64,000 nt of DNA. It comes from CAYLYM01 sp964387645. Its GTDB lineage: Bacteria; Calditrichota; Calditrichia; RBG-13-44-9. This document shows, one piece after another, positions 1 through 7,436 of the stretch. Both the position numbers and the translations under genes were made by a program. Position 1 is the first letter of the stretch, and each line of letters begins with the position of its first letter. Below the pieces are notes generated by a model. That model was not told where the DNA came from. It did not search any database and worked only from the letters and a program-made list of their open reading frames with translations. The DNA lies in contig CAYLYM010000002.1 of the NCBI GenBank assembly GCA_964387645.1, positions 1 to 64,000 of the forward strand. Direction: 5' to 3'.

Positions 1-720
1 ATGAAAAGTGCGGACCAGGTACTGAATGAGACTGCTATGAAGGCTCTCGATAAAATGAAGCAGAAAGGAATGACTCGGTTTGTAGGATTCACCACGCACA
101 AAAACCAGGTAGAGTGTATTGAGGCTGGCATTAAAGCGAAATTTTACGATACAATTCTGGTGACTTACAGTTTTAAGACGGATCCTGCCATAGAAGAAGC
201 TATAGAAAGAGCGGTGAAGGCTGGTATTGGGATTATTGCCATGAAGACACAGGCGGGAGGCTATAAAAAGGATGATCGGGGGGATTGGAGTCCACATCAG
301 GCTGCATTGAGGTGGGTATTAAAAAATCCTAATATATCTACTGCCATTCCTAGTATGGTAACGTTTGATCAGGTAGATGAGAACGTGGGAGCCATGAGAT
401 CCAGTTTCGGTTTCCAAGATCAGAAAATTCTGGAACGCTACAGCCATTTGTTTGATTGTGAAATTTGTCGAATGTGTGGTTCTTGTGAATCTAATTGTAT
501 TTATCATCTTCCTATTCAAGACATCAACCGAGCCTTAATGTATGCCGAAGGTTATAGAGATTATGATATGGCCATCCGGACTTATAGAGAAATTGCAAAG
601 AATACTACAGTAAATGTCTGTTATTCCTGCGCGGATTGTACAACTTCTTGTAAATATCAATTAGAAATTCCCAAGCGAATGAAAAAGGCTTTCGACCTTT
701 TTAAATCATCTCTGGTCTAA
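1..720 (+). CDS. Aldo/keto reductase with C-terminal ferredoxin domain, 5'-truncated by the window
   Basis: This is the C-terminal 239 residues of an aldo/keto reductase. The catalytic N-terminal half (Asp/Tyr/Lys/His tetrad) must lie upstream, so the ATG at position 1 is almost certainly internal. Visible parts are the last TIM-barrel strands (GIIAMK around residue 77, then the ALRWVL and AIPSM segments typical of AKR barrels) and a ferredoxin tail. The tail has Cys 153, 156, 159, 162 and 166 and a second group at Cys 207, 210, 213 and 217, enough for two [4Fe-4S] clusters. Such enzymes are usually cytoplasmic oxidoreductases of unknown substrate. The next gene follows after 40 nt. The family is clear; the substrate is unknown. 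Confidence 0.85.
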   Translation: MKSADQVLNETAMKALDKMKQKGMTRFVGFTTHKNQVECIEAGIKAKFYDTILVTYSFKTDPAIEEAIERAVKAGIGIIAMKTQAGGYKKDDRGDWSPHQAALRWVLKNPNISTAIPSMVTFDQVDENVGAMRSSFGFQDQKILERYSHLFDCEICRMCGSCESNCIYHLPIQDINRALMYAEGYRDYDMAIRTYREIAKNTTVNVCYSCADCTTSCKYQLEIPKRMKKAFDLFKSSLV

Positions 721-760
721 TTTTTTTTAAGTCAATTAGGTAAAAAAAGCAGGAATCAAT

Positions 761-1657
761 ATGAAGAATTTATTATTTATTATAATTTTTTTATTTTCTT
801 TTATTGTTTTTTTACGTTCAGAACAAATGCCCTCAGATAAACAGCTACTTTCTTTACTTCCTCAAGTTGAAGGATGGAAATTGGCAGAAAAACCAGAAAT
901 CTATATAAGGGAAAACTTATTTGATTATATTGATGGAAATTGTGAATTATATTATTCTTATGGATTTAAAAAATTAGTTAGCGGATATTATGAAAAAGAT
1001 GACAATCCGAATGCTTCGGTAACGGTTGATATTTATCATATGGGTACTCCAAAAGGTGCCTTTGGGGTTTATTCCAGTATGAGTAATCCCGATTATACCT
1101 ATGAAGAAATTGGTTGTGAAGCAATTGTTTCTCCTTATCAGTTGCAATTTTGGCAGGATCGTTACGAAGTCGAGATCCGTGGAGCCGGAATTGATGAAAG
1201 CTCAAATGTTCTGAAAACATTTGCGCACAAAGTTCTGGAAAAATTACCGCCTTGTTCACCATTGGAAATTATTTTCTGGTTACCTGAAAAGGGCAGAGTT
1301 CCCCACTCCTTTAAGTATATTGCTGAAGGATTCCTGGGGCAGGATTATTTCCCTGGAGGGGTTGAGGCGCTATATAAAATAGATGGTAAAGAAGTTAAAG
1401 GATTTGTTACAAAGGCGAATTCTGTTAAAGAAGCAAATGAATTTTTAAGGAAGTATCGTAAAGCGCAAATGAATTTTAAAGATGTTCAAATCAGTGAAGG
1501 GAAAAATTTCTTCACCTCGTTCCATCGATATACAGGCCATATGCGAGTGGAAGTTTTAGATAATTGGATATTTGGCGCCATATCTCAATCCGATGTCGAT
1601 GGTTGTAATAAACTTGTATCTGTGATAAGATCACATTTAGCTTCTCGTGAAAAATAG
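761..1657 (+). CDS. Secreted DUF6599-like protein of unknown function
   Basis: A 298-residue protein with an N-terminal hydrophobic signal sequence (residues 1-20) and no further membrane segment, so probably periplasmic or secreted. After the signal come a short helix and the segment LFDYIDGNCELYYSYGF (about residues 50-66), which resembles the core of DUF6599 proteins as I remember them; I could not run a profile search. No catalytic motif is recognisable. It lies between the aldo/keto reductase and an SGNH hydrolase, with short gaps that allow one transcript. The function is unknown. Confidence 0.6.
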   Translation: MKNLLFIIIFLFSFIVFLRSEQMPSDKQLLSLLPQVEGWKLAEKPEIYIRENLFDYIDGNCELYYSYGFKKLVSGYYEKDDNPNASVTVDIYHMGTPKGAFGVYSSMSNPDYTYEEIGCEAIVSPYQLQFWQDRYEVEIRGAGIDESSNVLKTFAHKVLEKLPPCSPLEIIFWLPEKGRVPHSFKYIAEGFLGQDYFPGGVEALYKIDGKEVKGFVTKANSVKEANEFLRKYRKAQMNFKDVQISEGKNFFTSFHRYTGHMRVEVLDNWIFGAISQSDVDGCNKLVSVIRSHLASREK

Positions 1658-1691
1658 AATTGATTGAATTAAATTTTTTGAGAAATAGGTA

Positions 1692-2378
1692 ATGAATACT
1701 TTAAAAACCAAAGCATTGATTTTAATTCTATTATTTTTATCTCTAATTTTTTCTTGCACAAGGAGCACTCAGTCTGAAGTGATTCGAGTGGCTTGTGTAG
1801 GAAATAGCATTACTTATGGCAGTGGGATACAAGATAGGGAACATCGGTCATATCCAGCTCAGTTGGGAAAGATGCTGGGTGAAGGATATGATGTTCGAAA
1901 CTTTGGTGTTAGCGGAGCAACAATGCTAAAAAAAGGCGATAAGCCTTACTGGAAACAGGAAGTATTTCAGCAGGCTCTGAATTTTAGGCCACATATTGTT
2001 ATTATCCAACTGGGAACAAATGATAGTAAACCACAAAATTGGCAATACAGAGATGAATATAAGAAAGATTATCTGGATATGGTTGATCGTTTTCTGATCC
2101 AGGAACCACAGCCAAAAATATTTTTGTGTCTTCCGGTACCGGCTTTTGAAGTTCGTTGGGGGATTTGCCCTGAAGATTTAGAGGAAGAAGTGATACCTAT
2201 AGTGAAAGAAGTTGCGGCTCAGAGGAACCTACCAATAATAGACCTATTTACTCCTTTTAAAGGGAAAGAAGAATTGTTTCCGGATAAAATACATCCTAAT
2301 GCAGAAGGCGCCAAATTGATGGCTGAAGTTATTTATCAAATGATTACAGGTAAAAAAGCACCACTCACTTCGAATTGA
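1692..2378 (+). CDS. SGNH/GDSL-family hydrolase, lipoprotein
   Basis: A 228-residue lipoprotein: a hydrophobic stretch ends in a lipobox (LIFSC) with Cys22 as the lipidated residue. The SGNH blocks are clear: GNSIT with the nucleophile Ser39, the GTND block III Asn near residue 117, and DKIHPN near the C-terminus supplying the Asp/His pair. Members of this group act as O-acetyl esterases on carbohydrates or as lysophospholipase-like esterases. Next to uronic-acid genes, a sugar deacetylase role (for example on acetylated pectin or xylan oligomers) is plausible but inferred. The protein should face the periplasm or the cell surface. Confidence 0.8.
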   Translation: MNTLKTKALILILLFLSLIFSCTRSTQSEVIRVACVGNSITYGSGIQDREHRSYPAQLGKMLGEGYDVRNFGVSGATMLKKGDKPYWKQEVFQQALNFRPHIVIIQLGTNDSKPQNWQYRDEYKKDYLDMVDRFLIQEPQPKIFLCLPVPAFEVRWGICPEDLEEEVIPIVKEVAAQRNLPIIDLFTPFKGKEELFPDKIHPNAEGAKLMAEVIYQMITGKKAPLTSN

Positions 2379-2431
2379 GAATGGGTTTTAAAGGCTTAAG
2401 AAGATGATTGAAAAAAATCAGAGGAATTTTT

Positions 2432-3685
2432 ATGAAAAAGCTTGGTAAATATTCTATCGGAATAGGAGACCGTTTTGCACATCAAGGAAAAGCTCAACTA
2501 AAGGCTATTATTCAGGCCAAAGAGGTCGGAGTAGAAATCACACCAGTGTGGAATAAATCCTACCGGGAACATAACATCGTAAAAAGTAATCCGAAGGATA
2601 CCAGAGTTGAAGCAGATGAAGCTGTAAAAGCGCTTGGCTGGAAAGATGCCTATTTTGTTGATGCCGACCATGTGGGAATGAAAACAGTTGATTTGTTTAT
2701 TGATTATAGTGATTTTTTCACGTTAGACGTGGCAGATTTTATTGGAAAATCGGCAATTGATGATGACATCAATGCTTTTGTGGAAAGAAATAGAAAGTTT
2801 TTAGGAAATTTACAAATTCCTGGTATTTCAGAAGTATTTCAGATTACAGAAGAACAATTAAAGGCAGTTGCTGAGAAATTTCTTTTTGCCATTCAGGAGG
2901 CTGGACGCATCTATCGTCACATAGCTGGTAAAAAAGCAGAAAACTCTTTTATAGTGGAAGTTTCTATGGATGAAACAGATGAACCTCAAACACCGGTTGA
3001 GTTACTGTTTATTTTAGAAGCAATTGCAGCGGAAGGTATTCCTGCCCAAACTATTGCACCGAAGTTTACCGGTCGGTTTAATAAAGGAGTTGACTATGTG
3101 GGGGATGTGGAACAATTTTCTCGCGAATTTGAGCAGGACGTGGCGGTTATCAATTTTGCTGTTAAATCCTTTAGACTTCCTCCAGATTTAAAACTGAGTG
3201 TTCATTCTGGTAGCGATAAATTTGCTATCTATGGACCTATAAATCGCACGCTTAAGAAATTTAAAGCAGGACTTCATCTGAAAACAGCTGGTACAACCTG
3301 GTTAGAGGAATTAATTGGTCTAGCCGAAGCGGGAGGTGAGGGTTTAAAAATTGCCAAAGATGTCTATAGTGAGGCGTATCGCCGTTTTGATGAATTATGT
3401 GGCCCGTATGCTGCTGTAATTGATATTGATAAAGAACAACTCCCAACTCCAGAAACTGTAGAAACGTGGGATGGACAAACTTATGCCGATACCCTGCGTC
3501 ATGATCAATCTTGTGATAAGTATAATCCGAATTTTCGTCAACTTCTACATGTTGGATATAAGATAGCTGCCGAGATGGGAGATCGTTATCTCAGTGCTCT
3601 GAGAAAATATGAAGGGATCATAGCCAAAAACGTTACAGAAAATATCTTTGAGCGTCACATCAAACCCGTTTTTATCAATCAATAA
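2432..3685 (+). CDS. uxaE: Tagaturonate epimerase (tagaturonate/fructuronate C4 epimerase)
   Basis: About 417 residues. UxaE interconverts D-tagaturonate and D-fructuronate, so it feeds galacturonate into the fructuronate-mannonate branch. The whole sequence resembles the UxaE family, including GIGDRF near the N-terminus, VDADH (residues 76-80), SVHSGSDKF near residue 257 and LHVGYK near residue 373. The conserved Asp and His residues in these motifs are likely ligands of the divalent metal. I chose ATG 2432, which has GAGG about 7 nt upstream, over an in-frame TTG at 2408. A small membrane-protein gene follows after 21 nt, then a symporter, so a shared hexuronate-uptake transcript is likely. 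UxaC (17248) and the SDR at 6556 are pathway partners in the window. Confidence 0.88.
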   Translation: MKKLGKYSIGIGDRFAHQGKAQLKAIIQAKEVGVEITPVWNKSYREHNIVKSNPKDTRVEADEAVKALGWKDAYFVDADHVGMKTVDLFIDYSDFFTLDVADFIGKSAIDDDINAFVERNRKFLGNLQIPGISEVFQITEEQLKAVAEKFLFAIQEAGRIYRHIAGKKAENSFIVEVSMDETDEPQTPVELLFILEAIAAEGIPAQTIAPKFTGRFNKGVDYVGDVEQFSREFEQDVAVINFAVKSFRLPPDLKLSVHSGSDKFAIYGPINRTLKKFKAGLHLKTAGTTWLEELIGLAEAGGEGLKIAKDVYSEAYRRFDELCGPYAAVIDIDKEQLPTPETVETWDGQTYADTLRHDQSCDKYNPNFRQLLHVGYKIAAEMGDRYLSALRKYEGIIAKNVTENIFERHIKPVFINQ

Positions 3686-3706
3686 AAACCTTATAAGGAG
3701 TGAATT

Positions 3707-4003
3707 ATGGCCTTTATTCGAAGAAATTGGACACCTGAAGAGGCTGATGAGTGGCATAAAGAAGATTGGATTGCAATCATCCTATCTGTGATCTCTTATA
3801 TTACTTTAACTATTGGTGTGGCCTTATCTTTCTTATTGCTTACCGAAGGATTTATTATTCTTCTAATAGGCGTTATCGTCACATTACTCATGTATTGGGT
3901 TATTGATCCCAAGCTTAGAGTCATTTCTAACGAGTACGAAAAGAAACAAAAGGAATTCCTTGAACATATTGAAGAGATTCAAAGATGGGAGGTCAGATCA
4001 TGA
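3707..4003 (+). CDS. Small two-helix membrane protein, putative symporter subunit
   Basis: A 98-residue protein with a Trp/Glu-rich N-terminus, two predicted membrane helices (about residues 25-44 and 49-67) and a charged tail rich in Lys and Glu (residues 70-98) that may form a coiled coil. It has a strong AGGAG ribosome site. Its stop overlaps the start of the next small gene (ATGA), which implies translational coupling. The sodium/solute symporter follows after two more micro-genes. I do not recognise a named family. By analogy with small partners of SSS permeases (YhdT with PanF, YjcH with ActP) it may be an accessory subunit, but this is inference. Confidence 0.7.
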   Translation: MAFIRRNWTPEEADEWHKEDWIAIILSVISYITLTIGVALSFLLLTEGFIILLIGVIVTLLMYWVIDPKLRVISNEYEKKQKEFLEHIEEIQRWEVRS

Positions 4004-4128
4004 CCAAAGGCCTGGCAGTGGTAATAGGGATGACTATTGCTTATGCTGCATCATTTATCGGGATGATTTTCGCATACATTTATTATAAAAGAAATAAGCA
4101 AAATTTAAAATCTGACAAGGAAGGTTAA
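4000..4128 (+). CDS. Micro-protein with a single membrane helix (42 aa)
   Basis: A 42-codon gene beginning at the ATG that overlaps the preceding stop (ATGA). A GGGAGG Shine-Dalgarno lies about 6 nt upstream. The product has one hydrophobic helix (about residues 4-29, Gly/Ala/Ile rich) and a short Lys-rich tail that by the positive-inside rule should face the cytoplasm. The strong ribosome site, tight packing and position between two other small membrane genes make it credible despite its size. The function is unknown; it may assist the symporter at 4287. Confidence 0.65.
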   Translation: MTKGLAVVIGMTIAYAASFIGMIFAYIYYKRNKQNLKSDKEG

Positions 4129-4129
4129 A

Positions 4130-4270
4130 ATGTTAATCACTTTGCTTTCATCTACACGTATTGGTTCGCCCATTCTTGGTGTAATTTTACCGGCAATTAT
4201 CTTTGGTCTTTCGTTGCTACTCACCATTTTACTCATCCGCCATTTTATGAAAAAGCATCCAGACGCATAA
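4130..4270 (+). CDS. Micro-protein with a single membrane helix (46 aa)
   Basis: A 46-codon gene starting one base after the stop of the previous micro-gene, with an AAGGAAGG ribosome site 5 nt upstream. The product has one hydrophobic segment (about residues 14-39) followed by a basic end (RHFMKKHPDA). It does not resemble the preceding micro-protein closely. The symporter start lies 16 nt downstream. It is likely the third small component of the same transporter operon; no family is recognised. Confidence 0.65.
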   Translation: MLITLLSSTRIGSPILGVILPAIIFGLSLLLTILLIRHFMKKHPDA

Positions 4271-4286
4271 CATAGATGGAGTTCTT

Positions 4287-6224
4287 ATGATCACTTTTGA
4301 ATTATTAGACTGGATATGGTTATTTCTTTTTATTGTTTTGATGGTTGTTTTTGGATCCTATTTTTATCGTTTGGGTAAACGTTCAGAATCAGATTTTTTC
4401 TTAGCAGGTAGAGGATTGCCCTGGTGGTTGCCAGCTTCATCAGTTTATGCCACCCATACAGCTACAGATACACCTATTTGGGTTGCCGGTGTTGTTTATA
4501 AATATGGATTTGCTGGATTGTGGTATGCCTTTTTTGCGGCATGGTGTGCTATTAGTGCTTTTGTGTCCACCAAAATTTTCCGACGTTCGTTAGCTTACAG
4601 CCAAGCGGAGTGGCAAAGCCTACGTTTTGGTGGTCTGGGAGCAGAGATGTTGCGAGGCTGGTTAGCTGGATGGCAGGTATTTATGAATATGTTTATCCTT
4701 GGTTGGGTAGGTATTGCTATGGGCAAGTTGTGTAACCTGCTGTTTGGATGGGATTTGTGGATTGGTCTGGTACTTTTTACCAGCATTGGAGCTATTTACG
4801 TGCTTCTTTCGGGTTATTGGGGAGTGGTGATGGCCGACTTTCAACAAGGGGTCATCGCCTTCTTGGTAATTGTTATTGTATCTATTTGGGGTGTTGTTGC
4901 GGCTGGCGGTCCCGATGCTATTGTGAATAAGCTCAAAAAATACAATAGCACCTGTGAATGGAAAATTCCAGATGATGTTCCCAATAATACTACTGGAATA
5001 GTCAGAATTACTGATTCTGAGACGGGTAAAGAATTTGCGCGATCTTCCGGAACTTTTACCATTTTGAATAAAGAAGATGAACAGCAATTTAGAGCAACTG
5101 AGGAACGGGTAAAACAATTAGTAACTCAGGTTGAAAGTTCTTCAGCGGATTATCCCGAGGTCTTGTTTCCACGTGCAGGAGATGTGCTTTTAGCAAACCA
5201 TGGTTATAATGTGGTTTGGACAGCAGGTAAAACCGGAAAACGGGTGAATGTTGAGTATTCATTTGACAATGGTAAAACATGGTCTGCCATTGAATTGAAT
5301 CATTTTGATGGTCAAATATGGCGAATTAATCCATTCAGCTTTACTGGTTTAACCAAGGGGCAGTTTCCTGTGGCATGGTTTATTACCATGATGATCATAG
5401 CTCTTATTGGCGGTTTTGGCATGGGAACCACTATTGATTGGTACACCGAAGCCCAGAGAATTCAGTCGGCCAAATCCGTTCGGGATGCTTCTTACAGTAT
5501 CTGGGCTGGAACGGCTTTGGTGCTCATTCGTAATTCAATCTGGGCGGCAGCTATCATGGGCTTTTTTGTTTTATTTCCACATTTAGGCCAGAGCAGTGAA
5601 TACGAAATGGGATGGTACATCGTAGGATTTCGATATCTACCTGTTGGAATGGTTGGATTCCTATTTGCAGGAATTCTGGCAATTCATTTATCCACTGTTT
5701 CGACTCAATTAAATTTAGGTGCAATGTATGCCACTCGCGATTTTTATCATCATTATGTTAATCCCAAAGCTGACGAGAAAAAATTGGTATTAGTTGGACG
5801 TATATCCACTTTTATTATTTTAATCGGGTCTTTCATATTTGGAACAATTATTGGTGAAGAAATCACGGCATGGTTGATTTTTGCTCTCTGGATTATGGCT
5901 GCTGGTGTTTGGTTACCAAATATTCTACAGGTTATTTGGTGGCGTTTTAATGCCTGGGGTTCCTTAAGTGCATGGATTGCTAATCTGGGATTAAGTTGGT
6001 TGATTGTCTGGGTCTTACCCAGGTTTGGTGTCATCCCAGAATTGCCAGATTATTTGCAATTCTGGATTCTTATTGTCTTGAATGCACTTATTTACATTCC
6101 TGTAACTTACTTAACAAAACCAGAAGATATGGACCATTTAGTCAAATTCTACGTTATGTCTCGTCCAATTGGTTTTTGGGGCCCAGTGAAGAAAGAAGCT
6201 ATTCGCAGGGGATTGATTTCTTAA
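4287..6224 (+). CDS. Sodium:solute symporter (SSS family) with an inserted beta-sandwich domain
   Basis: A 645-residue integral membrane protein. The N-terminal half has the SSS hallmarks: SDFFLAGR near residue 35, THTATDTP near residue 56 and the MADFQQGVIAFLV helix near residue 182. The C-terminal half continues from GGFGMGTTIDWYTEAQR (about 375) through the remaining helices to 645. Between them, residues about 215-350 form a soluble insertion that normal SSS proteins lack. It contains WKIPDD, an FTIL strand, YSFDNGKTW and FPRAGD motifs, which look like a KNH/Kre9-type beta sandwich with its halves in swapped order. The GGAG site is 5 nt upstream. Uptake of hexuronates or oligosaccharides is inferred from the uxaE neighbour. 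Confidence 0.85.
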   Translation: MITFELLDWIWLFLFIVLMVVFGSYFYRLGKRSESDFFLAGRGLPWWLPASSVYATHTATDTPIWVAGVVYKYGFAGLWYAFFAAWCAISAFVSTKIFRRSLAYSQAEWQSLRFGGLGAEMLRGWLAGWQVFMNMFILGWVGIAMGKLCNLLFGWDLWIGLVLFTSIGAIYVLLSGYWGVVMADFQQGVIAFLVIVIVSIWGVVAAGGPDAIVNKLKKYNSTCEWKIPDDVPNNTTGIVRITDSETGKEFARSSGTFTILNKEDEQQFRATEERVKQLVTQVESSSADYPEVLFPRAGDVLLANHGYNVVWTAGKTGKRVNVEYSFDNGKTWSAIELNHFDGQIWRINPFSFTGLTKGQFPVAWFITMMIIALIGGFGMGTTIDWYTEAQRIQSAKSVRDASYSIWAGTALVLIRNSIWAAAIMGFFVLFPHLGQSSEYEMGWYIVGFRYLPVGMVGFLFAGILAIHLSTVSTQLNLGAMYATRDFYHHYVNPKADEKKLVLVGRISTFIILIGSFIFGTIIGEEITAWLIFALWIMAAGVWLPNILQVIWWRFNAWGSLSAWIANLGLSWLIVWVLPRFGVIPELPDYLQFWILIVLNALIYIPVTYLTKPEDMDHLVKFYVMSRPIGFWGPVKKEAIRRGLIS

Positions 6225-6555
6225 TAAGAAAGTAATTTTTTCTATGGTTTAAAAAAAGCGTGAGTAAATATTTTTAAAAGATATTTGATTATGTCTTTGC
6301 TCCGAAAAATTAAAATGTCGAAGATATTTTTAATATGACTTTATAGTAGGAGTGGCTTCCAGTCACGATTGATATTGAAATTAGGGACAAGGATGTCCGT
6401 CTGGCCACCTGGCAGGCTCGTCCTACAATTTTGGATGATTTAAAAAAATCATTTTTCAGAGCTAAAATAACAATCGTTAAAAAATATCATCATAAAACTT
6501 ATTAAATTAAAGTTAATGGGAGTGAAAGTTTAAGAAAGGAAGGAGATAAAGAGGT
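6225..6555. other. Intergenic region holding a REP-like palindromic element
   Basis: A 331-bp AT-rich spacer between the symporter and the SDR gene. No coding potential is evident. It holds one GC-richer element (6346-6426), described separately. The last 30 bases contain a purine-rich ribosome site (GGAAGGAG) for the SDR. I could not recognise a convincing promoter. Confidence 0.5.
6346..6426. repeat. REP-like element with imperfect inverted ends
   Basis: An 81-bp element clearly richer in G+C than its surroundings. Its left end (GTAGGAGTGGCTTCCAG) and the reverse complement of its right end (GTAGGACGAGCCTGCCAG) match closely with one gap. A small internal palindrome (GGAC-N6-GTCC, 6385-6398) sits inside. 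The style resembles dispersed REP/short palindromic elements found between bacterial genes. No second full copy was seen in this window, so the repeat status rests on form alone. Confidence 0.5.
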
Positions 6556-7389
6556 ATGAATCAGGAAGAATTAACCAAGATGTATGATTTCACAGATCGA
6601 ACAGTGGTAGTGACGGGAGGAACGGGAATTTTGGGGGGTGAAATAGCCTGTGCGCTGGTGGGCTGTGGAGCGAATGTAGCAATCATGGACCGAAATACTG
6701 AGTTACGGGAAGATATGAAAAAGAAGATTGAAGCGTCTGTTGGAAGGGCGATTGTGGTCTATGGTGATGTTTTAGACCGTGATGTATTAAATCAATCTTT
6801 TGAACGTATTCTGGAAGAATTTGGAAAAGTAGATATTTTGATAAATGCCGCAGGGGGCAATCATCCCGATGCGACAACTTCTCCGGAAAAACCATTTTTT
6901 GATTTACCTTTGGAAGCTTTTCGTTTCACATCTGAGTTGAATTTATTAGGAACTGTGCTGCCCAGTCAAATTTTTGGGAAACATATGGCTGAAAGAGGAG
7001 AGGGGGTCATCCTCAATGTATCTTCAATGAATGCCTTTAGACCTCTTACGCGAATTCCGGCTTATTCGGCGGCTAAAGCGGCTGTAAGTAATTTTACTCA
7101 ATGGTTGGCTGTGCATATGGCACAGGAATATTCTCCAAAAATCAGGGTGAATGCCATTGCTCCAGGTTTCTTCTTAACCATGCAGAATAAGTTCTTGCTA
7201 ATTGATGAGAAGACGGGTGAACTTACACCTCGAGGAAAAAGTATTATAGACCATACGCCGATGGGACGATTTGGTGATCCGGAAGATTTATTAGGCACTG
7301 TTTTATGGCTGATTTCTCCAGCCTCATCTTTTGTTACTGGAATTGTAGTTCCCGTTGATGGCGGATTTTCTGCCTTTAGTGGTGTTTGA
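6556..7389 (+). CDS. SDR oxidoreductase, probable fructuronate reductase / D-mannonate oxidoreductase
   Basis: A 277-residue short-chain dehydrogenase. It shows the Rossmann motif TGGTGILG near residue 21, the NAAGG motif near residue 98, catalytic Ser in NVSSMN, and the YSAAKAA Tyr/Lys pair near residue 175. The extended AAGGNHPDATT segment is typical of the SDR-type D-mannonate oxidoreductases (YjmF/UxuB-like of Bacillus), which reduce D-fructuronate to D-mannonate with NADH. That fits UxaE upstream and UxaC downstream. No mannonate dehydratase (UxuA) gene is in the window. Its stop overlaps a TTG in the next reading frame, but the real transketolase start is 48 nt later. Other sugar-acid substrates remain possible. 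Confidence 0.75.
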   Translation: MNQEELTKMYDFTDRTVVVTGGTGILGGEIACALVGCGANVAIMDRNTELREDMKKKIEASVGRAIVVYGDVLDRDVLNQSFERILEEFGKVDILINAAGGNHPDATTSPEKPFFDLPLEAFRFTSELNLLGTVLPSQIFGKHMAERGEGVILNVSSMNAFRPLTRIPAYSAAKAAVSNFTQWLAVHMAQEYSPKIRVNAIAPGFFLTMQNKFLLIDEKTGELTPRGKSIIDHTPMGRFGDPEDLLGTVLWLISPASSFVTGIVVPVDGGFSAFSGV

Positions 7390-7436
7390 AAAAGAAACGA
7401 ATGAAAAATAAACAAAAAGAAAAGAGAGGAAGAGGG

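Noticed and set aside
1..3. ATG at position 1 as the true start of the aldo/keto reductase
   Set aside because: The family needs about 130 more N-terminal residues with the catalytic tetrad; the gene is cut by the window edge.
4595..5280. Minus-strand and alternate-frame ORFs inside the symporter gene and similar ones elsewhere
   Set aside because: They lie entirely within strong genes, lack ribosome sites and show no family features.
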